Positions 42,034 to 51,721 of a stretch of DNA of 64,000 nucleotides are shown here, piece by piece. A model generated the notes under the pieces. That model saw only the letters and a program-made list of their open reading frames with translations, ran no database searches and had not been told where the DNA came from. This stretch comes from Pirellulales bacterium (GTDB taxonomy: Bacteria > Planctomycetota > Planctomycetia > Pirellulales > Lacipirellulaceae): the NCBI GenBank assembly GCA_020849945.1, contig JADZFK010000138.1:1-64000 (forward strand), given 5' to 3'. Position numbers and translations under genes: made by a program. Numbering within the stretch: the first letter of the stretch is position 1; every line of letters starts with the position of its first letter.

Positions 42034-42657
42034 ATGAAACTTGCCCCAGAAACCTCGGATGAACAACTGCTCGATATCCTGCGGAAGCGGGGGGCAGCCA
42101 CGGTCTCTGAACTTGTCGCTCAAATGGGAGTCACTGCTACTGCGGTGCGACAACGCATCACACGGCTCGCGGCTGAAGGGTTGATCGAAAGGAAGACGGA
42201 GCGGATTGGCCGTGGCCGGCCCAACCATCGCTACACACTCACAGCCAAGGGCGAACGAACGGCTGGCGATAACTTCGCCGACATGGCCTCGGTCCTGTGG
42301 GAGGAGTTGAGGGCCGTCGAGGATGAAGCGGTGCGCCGTGGGTTGCTTAAGCGCGTTGCCAATCGGCTGGTCGATCGATATCGCGGAAACATGTCGGGGG
42401 AATCGGTTGTCGAACGGATGCATGCCCTCGTGGGCATGATGGAGGAGCGGCAAATCCCCTTTGCGGTGGATGAATCGCCTCCGTTGCCGGTGATTTCGGC
42501 CCTGGCTTGCCCCTACCCCGACCTTGCCAAGACCGATCGCGGCATCTGTGCAATGGAGAAGATGATGATCTCGGAAGTGCTGGGGGAAGAGATGCGGCTC
42601 GCAACCTGCCGACTCGATGGAGCGAACTGCTGCACCTTCACACCAAGCATTTCATAG
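42034..42657 (+). CDS. SufR-like HTH repressor with C-terminal Cys motif
   Basis: [40 protein letters not shown]12-C-X19-C-X6-CC; upstream of suf genes. Confidence 0.8.
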   Translation: MKLAPETSDEQLLDILRKRGAATVSELVAQMGVTATAVRQRITRLAAEGLIERKTERIGRGRPNHRYTLTAKGERTAGDNFADMASVLWEELRAVEDEAVRRGLLKRVANRLVDRYRGNMSGESVVERMHALVGMMEERQIPFAVDESPPLPVISALACPYPDLAKTDRGICAMEKMMISEVLGEEMRLATCRLDGANCCTFTPSIS

Positions 42658-42725
42658 GCGATGATGATGGATTCTTGTTATCCCCGCAAGCACCCCACGA
42701 ATCGCGTAAAGGAAAGGCCGGTTTC

Positions 42726-43340
42726 ATGAATCAGTTCGAGCCATGGATTGAAGGGCGATTTGAAGAAAATGTCATCACGACGACAATCGAACAAGCGATC
42801 AATTGGGCCCGGCAATCGAGCGTGTGGCCTCTCACTTTCGGCCTGGCCTGCTGTGCGATTGAAATGATGGCGGCGGGGGCTAGCCGGTTCGATATGGATC
42901 GGTTCGGCGCCGGTGCGTTTCGCGCCACGCCCCGTCAGGCCGATCTGATGATCGTGGCCGGCACGGTCACTTATAAAATGGCGAGTCGCGTGCGGCGGCT
43001 CTACAACATGATGCCCGATCCGAAATTCGTGATCGCCATGGGCGCTTGCACCGTGGGTGGCGGCCCGTATTTCAAGTACGGTTACCATGTGGTGAAAGGC
43101 GTGGATCTCGTCGTGCCGGTAGATGTGTACGTGCCTGGTTGCCCGCCGCGCCCCGAATCACTGTTGGAAGGGTTGATGCGGATTCAAGACAAAATCAAGG
43201 GCCACAAAATCGCCCGCCAACATGGCGCGGCCATCGGCCTCAAGGTGGATGACGAGTTGCCCGTCCCCCATCACAGCGGATACGTATCGGCCCCCGCCAC
43301 CAACGAGCCTGTGTTCGATCACCAAAAAATCACCGCGTAG
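42726..43340 (+). CDS. nuoB: NADH-quinone oxidoreductase subunit B
   Basis: [67 protein letters not shown]. Confidence 0.95.
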   Translation: MNQFEPWIEGRFEENVITTTIEQAINWARQSSVWPLTFGLACCAIEMMAAGASRFDMDRFGAGAFRATPRQADLMIVAGTVTYKMASRVRRLYNMMPDPKFVIAMGACTVGGGPYFKYGYHVVKGVDLVVPVDVYVPGCPPRPESLLEGLMRIQDKIKGHKIARQHGAAIGLKVDDELPVPHHSGYVSAPATNEPVFDHQKITA

Positions 43341-43470
43341 AAAATCTAAGTCGTTAGTCGTTAGTCGTTAGTTACTCGTTATCAGTCATCAGCCTAACAG
43401 CTAACAGGTAACAGCTAACGCCTAACGCCTTCGTCCGCCGCTAACCCCCATTTGCCCCTGTAGTCTCCCA

Positions 43471-44301
43471 ATGCTTGAAACGCTGAAAATTACGAATCTC
43501 CACGTGGCCGTGGAGGGGAAGCCGATCCTCAACGGCGTGAACCTGACGATCCGTCGAGGCGAGGTTCATGCATTGATGGGTCCGAATGGCTCGGGCAAGA
43601 GTACGCTGGCCGGGGTCATCATGGGGCACCCAAGCTACGATGTTTCCGAGGGCACCATCGAGCTTAATGGCGATAACATTCTGGAATGGGACGCAAGCGA
43701 ACGAGCCAGGGCCGGTATTTTCATGGCCTTCCAGCGGCCGATGGCGATTCCCGGCGTCAAGATGGCCGACTTCCTGCGCCATGCCACCACGAACGTCCGC
43801 AATCCCAACCGAAAAGAAGGCGAGCAACTCATTCCGATGCGCGAATTCCGAAAGGAACTGCGCGAGAAGATGGCTCAATTGAAGATGGACGAAGAGTTCG
43901 CCCGCCGCTACGTAAACGACGGTTTTTCCGGCGGCGAGATGAAGCGGGCAGAGATTCTCCAGTTGGCCATGTTGCTCCCGAAGTTCGCGATCCTCGACGA
44001 GACCGATAGCGGCCTCGATGTCGATGCCGTAAAGCTCGCCAGCCAAAGCATTGCCGAGATCGGCGGCGCCGAGATGGGAATCCTCATCATCACGCATCAC
44101 GATCGGCTGCTCGAACACAATGTGCCCGATTTCACCCATGTGATGCTGGGGGGCCGAATCGTCGAAACTGGCGGCGTGGAACTTGCCCGCGAACTGTACA
44201 CCGAGGGCTACGAAAAGGTCCGCGAACGGCATCCCGAGGACGCGGCAGTCGAAAAAGAAATGTCGTCCACCGGCAAAACATTGGCCGCAGGCGTCGCTTG
44301 A
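43471..44301 (+). CDS. sufC: Fe-S cluster assembly ATPase SufC
   Basis: MGPNGSGKSTL, GFSGGEMKRAEILQ, ILDETDSGLDVDAV. Confidence 0.96.
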   Translation: MLETLKITNLHVAVEGKPILNGVNLTIRRGEVHALMGPNGSGKSTLAGVIMGHPSYDVSEGTIELNGDNILEWDASERARAGIFMAFQRPMAIPGVKMADFLRHATTNVRNPNRKEGEQLIPMREFRKELREKMAQLKMDEEFARRYVNDGFSGGEMKRAEILQLAMLLPKFAILDETDSGLDVDAVKLASQSIAEIGGAEMGILIITHHDRLLEHNVPDFTHVMLGGRIVETGGVELARELYTEGYEKVRERHPEDAAVEKEMSSTGKTLAAGVA

Positions 44302-44357
44302 ACTGCAATAGGTTCACCACGTCGGCCCGTTGTGGTGAAGCGTTATAGGACATACTC

Positions 44358-45770
44358 ATGGCTACCGATTTGATTGCATCCGACGAGACGGGAATTGGCG
44401 AAATCAATAAGTATGATTTCGTCACCCCCTCCCATGCCGTGTTCAAAGCCCGGCGCGGGCTCAACTCGCAAATCGTCGCCGAAATTTCCGAAATGAAGGG
44501 TGAGCCTCGCTGGATGCGCGATTTTCGGCTCAATTCGCTCAAACTGTTCGAGTCGCGGCCATTGCCTCGCTGGGGTGGTGATATTGCGCTCGACTTCCAA
44601 GACATCTACTACTACCTGAAGCCGACCGATCACCAAGGCAAAACATGGGACGATGTTCCGGCCGAGATCAAGGAAACCTTCGATAAACTCGGCATTCCCG
44701 AAGCGGAAAAGAAATTCCTCGCGGGCGTCAAAGCCCAGTTCGAAAGCGAAGTCGTCTACGGCTCGCTCAAGGAAGACCTGGCCAAGAAGGGTGTCATCTT
44801 CACCGATACCGATACGGCCGTCCGCGAGCACGGCGACCTGGTCCGAGAGTACCTGGGCACGATCATTCCCCCGGGCGACAATAAATTCGCCGCCCTTAAC
44901 TCGGCCGTGTGGTCCGGCGGGTCATTCATTTACGTTCCCAAAGGCGTGAAGATCGAGTTTCCCCTTCAGGCGTATTTCCGAATCAACGCCGAGCGAATGG
45001 GCCAGTTCGAACGAACGCTGATCATCGTCGATGAAGGGGCCGAGGTGCATTATGTCGAGGGCTGCACCGCACCCATGTATTCGACCGAGAGTTTGCACTC
45101 GGCCGTGGTGGAAGTGGTCGTTCGACGCGGTGCACGATGCCGTTACACCACGATCCAAAACTGGGCGAACAATATCTACAACCTCGTGACGAAGCGGGCC
45201 GTGGCCTACGGCGATTCGCTCATGGAATGGATCGACGGCAACCTCGGCAGCCGACTCACGATGAAATACCCGGCCGTGTACATGATGGAGCCAGGCGCTC
45301 GCGGGGAAATCCTCTCAATCGCGTTCGCCTCGAAGGGCCAGCACCAAGATGCCGGCGCCAAGGTAGTCCACTGCGCCCCCCACACGAAGAGCCGCATTAT
45401 CTCCAAGAGCATTAGCAAGAACGGCGGCCGTTCGAGCTATCGCGGCCTGTGCAAGGTGCAAGATGGCGCCATCGGCTCGAAGAGTAACGTCGTGTGCGAC
45501 GCCCTGATCCTCGACCCCGCCAGCCGGAGCGATACTTATCCGTATATCGAAGTGGAAGAGCAGGACGTGCATGTCGAACACGAGGCCAGCGTTTCGCGCA
45601 TTGGCGAGGAGCAGCTCTTCTACCTGCAAAGCCGCGGCCTGACCGAGGCCGAAGCCAGCTCGATGATCGTCAGCGGGTTTATCGAACCGCTGGTGAAAGA
45701 ACTGCCAATGGAGTACGCCGTCGAAATGAACCGCCTCATCGAATTGCAGATGGAAGGCAGCGTCGGCTAG
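44358..45770 (+). CDS. sufB: Fe-S cluster assembly protein SufB
   Basis: [69 protein letters not shown]-like C-terminus. Confidence 0.96.
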   Translation: MATDLIASDETGIGEINKYDFVTPSHAVFKARRGLNSQIVAEISEMKGEPRWMRDFRLNSLKLFESRPLPRWGGDIALDFQDIYYYLKPTDHQGKTWDDVPAEIKETFDKLGIPEAEKKFLAGVKAQFESEVVYGSLKEDLAKKGVIFTDTDTAVREHGDLVREYLGTIIPPGDNKFAALNSAVWSGGSFIYVPKGVKIEFPLQAYFRINAERMGQFERTLIIVDEGAEVHYVEGCTAPMYSTESLHSAVVEVVVRRGARCRYTTIQNWANNIYNLVTKRAVAYGDSLMEWIDGNLGSRLTMKYPAVYMMEPGARGEILSIAFASKGQHQDAGAKVVHCAPHTKSRIISKSISKNGGRSSYRGLCKVQDGAIGSKSNVVCDALILDPASRSDTYPYIEVEEQDVHVEHEASVSRIGEEQLFYLQSRGLTEAEASSMIVSGFIEPLVKELPMEYAVEMNRLIELQMEGSVG

Positions 45771-45797
45771 CACCTGCCAGTCCAAAGGGCCATCACC

Positions 45798-46349
45798 ATG
45801 AGCACCGCATTCCAACCCACTACCGAGCATTTGATTGCCGAGCTTTTTAGGATCGACGGCAAGGCTGAAATCGTTGACGGGAGGATTTTTGTCATGAGTC
45901 CGACAGGGGGGAGGCCAGGGCGAGCCAGTGGCGCAATTTACAGCAGTTTACGGGCGGTCGAAGCGCATGCCCATGGCTATGCCTATCCGGATAACGTTGC
46001 CTTCTTAGTGAATCTGCCGAATCGAAAGAGTTTTTCGCCAGATGCCGCGTTCAGCAAGGCGGCGCCAGACATGGAGTTTGTGAAGGGTGCTCCGGAATTT
46101 GCTGTTGAGGTCCGTAGCGAAGGCGACTATGGGCGTCCTGCGGAACGTGAGATTGTTCAGAAGCGAGCAGATTACTTTGCGGCTGGCACGAAGGTAGTTT
46201 GGGATGTCGATTTGTTGAGTGACGACGTGATTCGAGTCTATCGGATCGGTTCTCCCGACCAGCCCACCATTTACCGCCGCGCTGAATTGGCCGAAGCTGA
46301 ACCCGCCGTTCCCGGTTGGAAATTCGCGGTCGATGAATTGTTCGGTTAG
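45798..46349 (+). CDS. Uma2 family PD-(D/E)XK nuclease-like protein (A)
   Basis: SPDAAF...EFAVEVRSEGDYGRPAEREIVQKRADYFAAGTKVVWDVD. Confidence 0.85.
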   Translation: MSTAFQPTTEHLIAELFRIDGKAEIVDGRIFVMSPTGGRPGRASGAIYSSLRAVEAHAHGYAYPDNVAFLVNLPNRKSFSPDAAFSKAAPDMEFVKGAPEFAVEVRSEGDYGRPAEREIVQKRADYFAAGTKVVWDVDLLSDDVIRVYRIGSPDQPTIYRRAELAEAEPAVPGWKFAVDELFG

Positions 46350-46379
46350 TTGGTTTGGTGAAAGGCGTTTAGGAGAATA

Positions 46380-47720
46380 ATGGCTACCGCGATCGCGTCC
46401 CCTGGTTTTTCGCAGGCGTCGTTCGATGCCTTTCTCGCCGCGCGCAACGAGCCCTCCTGGCTGACCGATTTGCGGCTCAAAGCGTGGTCGAGCTTTCTCG
46501 AACTGCCGATGCCCTCCACCCACGATGAAGAGTGGATGCGCACCGACATCCGGCTCTTCAAGCTCGATCGATTCGAACTGCCAGAGCCAACCGGTGCAAT
46601 CTCGCCACAGGATATCGAATTGCCCAATGCCCTGTTGGCCGCTGGGGTCGATCTCGCCGGGCATGCCGTGGCGATGAACAGTCACTCGGTGGCCTCCGAA
46701 CTCGCGCCTCGTTGGGCAAGGCAAGGCGTGTTGTTCGGAAGCCTTGCGAAGCTCGTGCGCGAACACGGCGAATTGCTGCGCCCGTTCTTCGAACGCCACG
46801 TCGTCGATCCGTTCAAAGATAAATTCTCGGCTCTTAACGCGGCGTGTTGGTCGGGTGGCACCTTGCTTTACGTGCCGAAAGGAGTCGCGATCGAGGAGCC
46901 GCTCCATTCCCTATCGGCCATGGCGCCCCGCGGCGTCGATCTGGGAAAAACCCTCGTCATCTTGGAAACGGGTGCGGAAGCAACCTTCCTCTCAGAAACA
47001 GCCAGCACCTCGGCCGAGGGGAGTGGCCTCCACTGCGGGTCGATCGAACTCATCTTGGAACCAGCCGCTCGTTTACGCTATGTGAGCCTACAAAACTGGG
47101 GGCAAGAGGCTTGGCACTTCGCTCATCAAAAAGCCCACGTGGCTCGCGAAGCAAGCCTCCAATGGACGATCGGCGCACTCGGCGCGCGGCTAGCCAAGGT
47201 GAATCAACACGTCGCACTTACCGGGCCCGATGCCGAAGCCCAAGTTAACGGTGTGATGTTCACCGAAGGTCGCCAGCACCTTTCCTACAATACGCACCAG
47301 CACCACCAGGCACCCTACTGCAAGAGTGATTTGCTCTACAAAACCGCGCTCCAAGATCATTCTCGCACCGTGTGGCGGGGCATGATCCGGGTCGAACGCG
47401 AGGCCCAACGTACCGATGCCTACCAGCGAAACGACAACCTCATGCTCTCGCGCCATGCGCGGGCCGATTCCATCCCAGGCCTCGAAATCGAGGCCGACGA
47501 CGTTCGCTGCACCCATGGCAGCACCAGCGGTCGCGTCGATGACCACCAGTTGTTCTACGCCATGACTCGCGGTTACACCCGCCGAGAGGCCGTCCGCATG
47601 ATCGTTGCCGGGTTCTTTCAGCAAGTCTTCGACCGAATCACGATCGAAAGTGTTCGAGAGGCGCTCGGCGAAGCGATCGGCCGACGCGTGAGCGATATTC
47701 AGGAAACAGTCGTAGCGTGA
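46380..47720 (+). CDS. sufD: Fe-S cluster assembly protein SufD
   Basis: LPMPSTHDEEWMRTDIRLFKLD, FSALNAACWSGGTLLYVPKGVAIEEPL, CTHGSTSGRVDDHQLFYAMTRG. Confidence 0.93.
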   Translation: MATAIASPGFSQASFDAFLAARNEPSWLTDLRLKAWSSFLELPMPSTHDEEWMRTDIRLFKLDRFELPEPTGAISPQDIELPNALLAAGVDLAGHAVAMNSHSVASELAPRWARQGVLFGSLAKLVREHGELLRPFFERHVVDPFKDKFSALNAACWSGGTLLYVPKGVAIEEPLHSLSAMAPRGVDLGKTLVILETGAEATFLSETASTSAEGSGLHCGSIELILEPAARLRYVSLQNWGQEAWHFAHQKAHVAREASLQWTIGALGARLAKVNQHVALTGPDAEAQVNGVMFTEGRQHLSYNTHQHHQAPYCKSDLLYKTALQDHSRTVWRGMIRVEREAQRTDAYQRNDNLMLSRHARADSIPGLEIEADDVRCTHGSTSGRVDDHQLFYAMTRGYTRREAVRMIVAGFFQQVFDRITIESVREALGEAIGRRVSDIQETVVA

Positions 47721-47900
47721 TAGTGATGGCTCGGATGTCCGTCGCAAACGCCGCGCGGCTTGTGGTTGGGCATCTCACTGCCGAACCGAGGAACGCCACT
47801 TGGGAATTCCGAAAGAAAATTTGCGTCTACCGGCCAATCGTTTATTTGAAGGGTGTCCGAGAAATGGAGCCCGCTTTCAGCCCCCGGCCTTGAGCATGTG

Positions 47901-47990
47901 ATGAAATGTCGATTCGAGTTAGCGGCGGCCGCCAGGCCGCTGGATTAACCAGTTATTTCCACCACTTGTGCCGTAATCGGTTGCCCGCTT
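47901..47990 (+). repeat. Dispersed repeat family 3, copy B
   Basis: ATGAAATGTCGATTCGAGTTAGCGGCGGCC...CACCACTTGTGCCGTAATCGGTTG. Confidence 0.7.
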
Positions 47991-48111
47991 TCCGCAACAA
48001 GAATCAAAGCCTCAAAGCCGGGGGCCGTGTATCCAATTCCCAAACACCCTCGCTTATTTGCAAATTTCCGGAGTCGGTCGACGAGTTGGTGGATTGAGAA
48101 GGAATCGTGGC

Positions 48112-48444
48112 ATGGTGATGAATGAGCAGCCGTATGTGGCGGTGGCCAATGTGTCGGATGTGGTTGATCCAGGCTCGACCCTCGTGGAATTGGGCGAGCG
48201 GTTGGTCGTGCTCATCCACGCCGCCGGCCACTGGTACGCGCTCGACGACGTTTGCACTCACGATGGCGGCCCACTCAGCGAAGGGCCTATCGACCCACTG
48301 CTTTGCACAATCACCTGTCCTCGGCACGGCGCAAAGTTCGACCTGCGAACCGGCGCGGCCCTTACCTTGCCCGCAACGAAGCCGACGTCGGCGCATGAGG
48401 TGAAGGTCGAGGGTGAGAAAGTATTCGTGCGGCTCAGAACTTGA
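48112..48444 (+). CDS. Rieske [2Fe-2S] ferredoxin-like protein
   Basis: CTHDGGPLSEG...CPRHGAKFDLRTG. Confidence 0.92.
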   Translation: MVMNEQPYVAVANVSDVVDPGSTLVELGERLVVLIHAAGHWYALDDVCTHDGGPLSEGPIDPLLCTITCPRHGAKFDLRTGAALTLPATKPTSAHEVKVEGEKVFVRLRT

Positions 48445-48552
48445 GTTGCGATGTTATGCGGTTTCCCCAAGACCGTCCTCTGTCTGGTATCCGCCGTAAC
48501 TTGCTGTTCCGGCAAGATTGAAGATTCTGCCGGCTTGGCGTATCCTTTAAGT

Positions 48553-49140
48553 ATGAGTGCCGCACAAAAACGACAGCCCGTAACGATTGAAACGTACTTG
48601 GCTGAAGAGTTGAAGTCGCAAAAGAAGCACGAGTTTCTTGGTGGCTTCCTCCATGCCATGGCGGGGGGCTCGAACGCGCACAATCTAATCGCTACGAATG
48701 TGATCGGAGCACTGCACGGTCGGCTACGCGGCAAGCCCTGTGCGGCTTTCAATTCGGATACTAAAGTTCGCGTTTTCCTCCCGACAAGCGTGCGATTCTA
48801 CTACCCGGACGCTTCGGTCGTATGCCTGCCAAATGGCGGAGAGGATTCCTTCCAGGATCGGCCGGTTGTGGTTGTCGAAGTACTATCGAAGAGTACGCGT
48901 CGTATCGACCAAATTGAAAAAAAGGAAGGCTATCTCTCGATTCCAACCCTAAGTGTTTATATTCTCATTGAACAAGAGCTGTCGGCGGTAACCGTTTATC
49001 GCCGTTCAGAACTAGGCTTCGGTCAAGAATATTATCATGCGATGGATGATGTCATCCCCCTCACGGAAATTGGCGCCGAGTTGCCGTTAGCGGAAATCTA
49101 TGAACGGGTCGAGTTTGTTCCAGAACCTGTTGAGGAATAG
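48553..49140 (+). CDS. Uma2 family PD-(D/E)XK nuclease-like protein (B)
   Basis: FYYPDASVVC...VVVVEVLSKSTRRIDQIEKKEGYLSIPTLSVYILIEQ. Confidence 0.88.
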   Translation: MSAAQKRQPVTIETYLAEELKSQKKHEFLGGFLHAMAGGSNAHNLIATNVIGALHGRLRGKPCAAFNSDTKVRVFLPTSVRFYYPDASVVCLPNGGEDSFQDRPVVVVEVLSKSTRRIDQIEKKEGYLSIPTLSVYILIEQELSAVTVYRRSELGFGQEYYHAMDDVIPLTEIGAELPLAEIYERVEFVPEPVEE

Positions 49141-49151
49141 AGGTGTCGATT

Positions 49152-49469
49152 ATGCCCGTTGCTGAAGAAACGGTTCGTGAAGCGCTGAAAGTCGTGGTTG
49201 ACCCCGAGTTGTTTGTGAATATTGTCGACTTGGGACTCATCTACGAGATCAAGATCGACGAACAGCCGGAAGGAACATCCAACGTTCAGGTTGCGATGAC
49301 GATGACCAGTCCGGCATGCCCGGCAGGCCCTCAATTGCTCAGCCAATCGCACGCCGTGGTGCAACGACTCGACGGCGTCGGCGAAGTCGATGTGAAGCTC
49401 GTAATGGAACCACCCTGGACACCCGACCGCATGACCGAAGACGCCCGCGACCAGTTGGGAATCTTCTAG
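49152..49469 (+). CDS. SufT/DUF59 metal-sulfur cluster assembly factor
   Basis: VREALKVVVDPELFVNIVDLGLIYEIKI...MTSPACPAG...PPWTPDRMTEDAR. Confidence 0.92.
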   Translation: MPVAEETVREALKVVVDPELFVNIVDLGLIYEIKIDEQPEGTSNVQVAMTMTSPACPAGPQLLSQSHAVVQRLDGVGEVDVKLVMEPPWTPDRMTEDARDQLGIF

Positions 49470-49528
49470 GCGGATAATTGCGGATTATTGATTCAATCCG
49501 AAATCCGCAATCCGAAATCCGAAATCAA

Positions 49529-50545
49529 ATGCAGGTCTTCGTTTACGAGTGGGCGACCGGCGGCGGCTTGGTCGAGGAACCTGGCCCGTTGCCCGCTTCC
49601 TTGTTGCGCGAAGGCGGGGCGATGATCGGCGCGCTCGTGCGCGATCTGCATCGCATCGTCGGAACCCAGGTTATGGCGTTGCGAGACCCTCGCGTCGTTC
49701 AATTAACGCTGGAGCCGTGCGAGCCTGTGGAAGTGCTAAGTCGCTCCGCCCGCGACGAGCAATTCGACCTATATGCGAACCAAGCCGATGCCACGGTCCT
49801 CATCGCGCCAGAGTTCGACAACATTCTGCTCAAGTTGGCCAAAAGAGTCGAAGCGGCAGGGGGCCGCCTCGTGTCGCCAGCGTCTGCATTCATCCGAATT
49901 GCCGCCGACAAGCACCGCACCTGCCAGGTTCTGGAAGCGGCGGGCGTTCCCGTGCCGGTCGGATGTATGCTTGATCCCGAGGCTCCTCTGCCTGCCGATT
50001 TCCCTTACCCTGCCGTCGTCAAACCCGCTGATGGCGCGGGCTCGCAAGATACTTACTTTGTGCGAAGTGCAACCGACACGCCGCCCGCGTATGCTTGGCG
50101 CCGTCGGCTCGAACGCTACGTTCCTGGTCTGGCGGCCAGCACGGCAGTGCTCTCGGGGCCTGCGGGCAGCGTGGCGTTATCGCCTTGTGTTCAGCGTATT
50201 TCACAAGATGGCCGTTTCCGCTACTTGGGCGGAGAGCTGCCGCTCGCGGCCGGGTTAGCCGAGCGTGCGCGGGCGTTGGCCTTGAAAGCCGTCGGGGCGT
50301 TGCCTCGGGCCGTGGGGTACGTGGGCGTCGATTTGGTACTCGGCAGCGATCCCGCCGGCAGCGAGGACTTTGTGATCGAGATCAACCCTCGATTGACCAC
50401 ATCCTACGTAGGTCTGCGGGCGGCCGCTCGCACCAACCTTGCCGAGGCCATGTGCCGTATCGCAAGTGGCGAAACCGTAGGCATCCGTTTTTCGGATCAG
50501 GCTTTGGAATTCGACCCCGCCGGAAACGTGAGTTATTTGCGATGA
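49529..50545 (+). CDS. ATP-grasp ligase, H4MPT-pathway (MfnD-like)
   Basis: MQVFVYEWATGGGLVEEPGPLPASLLREGGAM; PAVVKPADGAGSQDTYFV; EINPRLTTSYVGLR. Confidence 0.75.
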   Translation: MQVFVYEWATGGGLVEEPGPLPASLLREGGAMIGALVRDLHRIVGTQVMALRDPRVVQLTLEPCEPVEVLSRSARDEQFDLYANQADATVLIAPEFDNILLKLAKRVEAAGGRLVSPASAFIRIAADKHRTCQVLEAAGVPVPVGCMLDPEAPLPADFPYPAVVKPADGAGSQDTYFVRSATDTPPAYAWRRRLERYVPGLAASTAVLSGPAGSVALSPCVQRISQDGRFRYLGGELPLAAGLAERARALALKAVGALPRAVGYVGVDLVLGSDPAGSEDFVIEINPRLTTSYVGLRAAARTNLAEAMCRIASGETVGIRFSDQALEFDPAGNVSYLR

Positions 50546-51558
50546 GTTGCCTCGGGCTCGATATCGGCGGCGCAAACCTCAAGGCGGCCCATCGAAATGG
50601 TTGGGCCGAAAGCCTTGCTTTTCCGCTCTGGAAATCACCGGAGAAACTAGCTTCCAAACTGCTTGAATTGATTGCTCAAGCTCCACCATCCGACTGCCTC
50701 GCCGTGACAATGACCGGCGAACTGTGCGATTGCTTCGCCTCGAAAGCCGAGGGCGTTCGCTTCATTCTCGGCGAAGTCGTGAAACCGGCCGATGGCCGAC
50801 ACGTTTTCGTTTACCTGACGAATGGTGAATTCGTCTCGGTCGATTTCGCATCTCAGAAACCGATGCTCGCGGCCGCAAGCAACTGGCGAGCGATCGCCGA
50901 GTTCGCTTCTCGATATGCCGCGGGCAACCTCGGGCTTGTCGTCGATATCGGATCGACAACCACCGACATCATCCCCATCCGCGATGGCCAGGTTGCGGCC
51001 CTTGGTCGAACCGATACGCAACGGCTAGCGTGCCACGAACTACTTTACACGGGCGTGGGGCGAACTCCGCTTTGCGCCGTGGTGAGCACCTTGCCCTGGA
51101 GACAAGCATCCTGCCCGGTCGCTGCCGAGTTCTTCGCCACGACCGCCGATGCCTATATCCTGTTGGGCGAGATACCCGAAGACCCCAGGGCCACGTCGGC
51201 CGCCGACGGAAGACCCGCCACACGCGAGTGCTCCCAACGACGCCTAGCGAAACAAATCTGCGCCGATCTGGCCGAGGTCGAGGAAGCCGATTTCTTGAAA
51301 ATGGCGGAAGTCATCCGTAACGCGCAACTCGACCGGGTGTCACAATCGCTAAGGCAGCGTATGGCTAATTTTAACCACCCGCCCGATTGGATCGTCATTT
51401 CCGGCACGGGCGAATTCCTCGCCCGCAAGGCGGTGGAAAGCCTGTGGCCCTCGGCCTTCATCACCAGCCTAACCGCCTCGCTCGGTAACGAAGTCAGCAA
51501 GGCCGCCGCCGCTTATGCCGTGGCCTGCTTGCTCGAGCCTTTGCAACCCAGTGAATGA
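50542..51558 (+). CDS. Hydantoinase/oxoprolinase-type H4MPT-linked C1 pathway protein (MfnF-like)
   Basis: LGLDIGGANLKAAH, MTGELCDCFASKAEGV, VVDIGSTTTDIIPI; ATGA overlap with ATP-grasp gene. Confidence 0.85.
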   Translation: MSCLGLDIGGANLKAAHRNGWAESLAFPLWKSPEKLASKLLELIAQAPPSDCLAVTMTGELCDCFASKAEGVRFILGEVVKPADGRHVFVYLTNGEFVSVDFASQKPMLAAASNWRAIAEFASRYAAGNLGLVVDIGSTTTDIIPIRDGQVAALGRTDTQRLACHELLYTGVGRTPLCAVVSTLPWRQASCPVAAEFFATTADAYILLGEIPEDPRATSAADGRPATRECSQRRLAKQICADLAEVEEADFLKMAEVIRNAQLDRVSQSLRQRMANFNHPPDWIVISGTGEFLARKAVESLWPSAFITSLTASLGNEVSKAAAAYAVACLLEPLQPSE

Positions 51559-51577
51559 TCGAAACAAAGCGAACCAA

Positions 51578-51663
51578 GTAGGTCCCGCAAGCCGAGCGGG
51601 ACACGGAACGACCTTGCCTGCAACCACTTGGGTGGATAGTCCCGCTCGGCTTGCGGCACCTAC
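51578..51663. repeat. 86-bp palindromic dispersed element, copy 3
   Basis: GTAGGTCCCGCAAGCCGAGCGGGAC...GTCCCGCTCGGCTTGCGGCACCTAC; same ends and length, different centre. Confidence 0.85.
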
Positions 51664-51721
51664 TTCTCTCCCCAGTGTGAGTTACGGATTCACCCCGCTG
51701 CACCGTGCCCAACGCTTGCGG

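Noticed and set aside
43351-43428. GTTAGTCGTTAGTC / TAACAGCTAACAGG tract as a CRISPR-like array
   Set aside because: Simple degenerate 7-12-mer repetition without constant repeats and unique spacers.
45798-49140. Uma2 genes as intact transposons
   Set aside because: No transposase, terminal inverted repeats or target duplications recognised around either gene.
49490-49528. AATCCGAAATCCGCAATCCGAAATCC as regulatory iteron
   Set aside because: Looks like a simple-sequence intergenic repeat; too short and degenerate to support an iteron claim.
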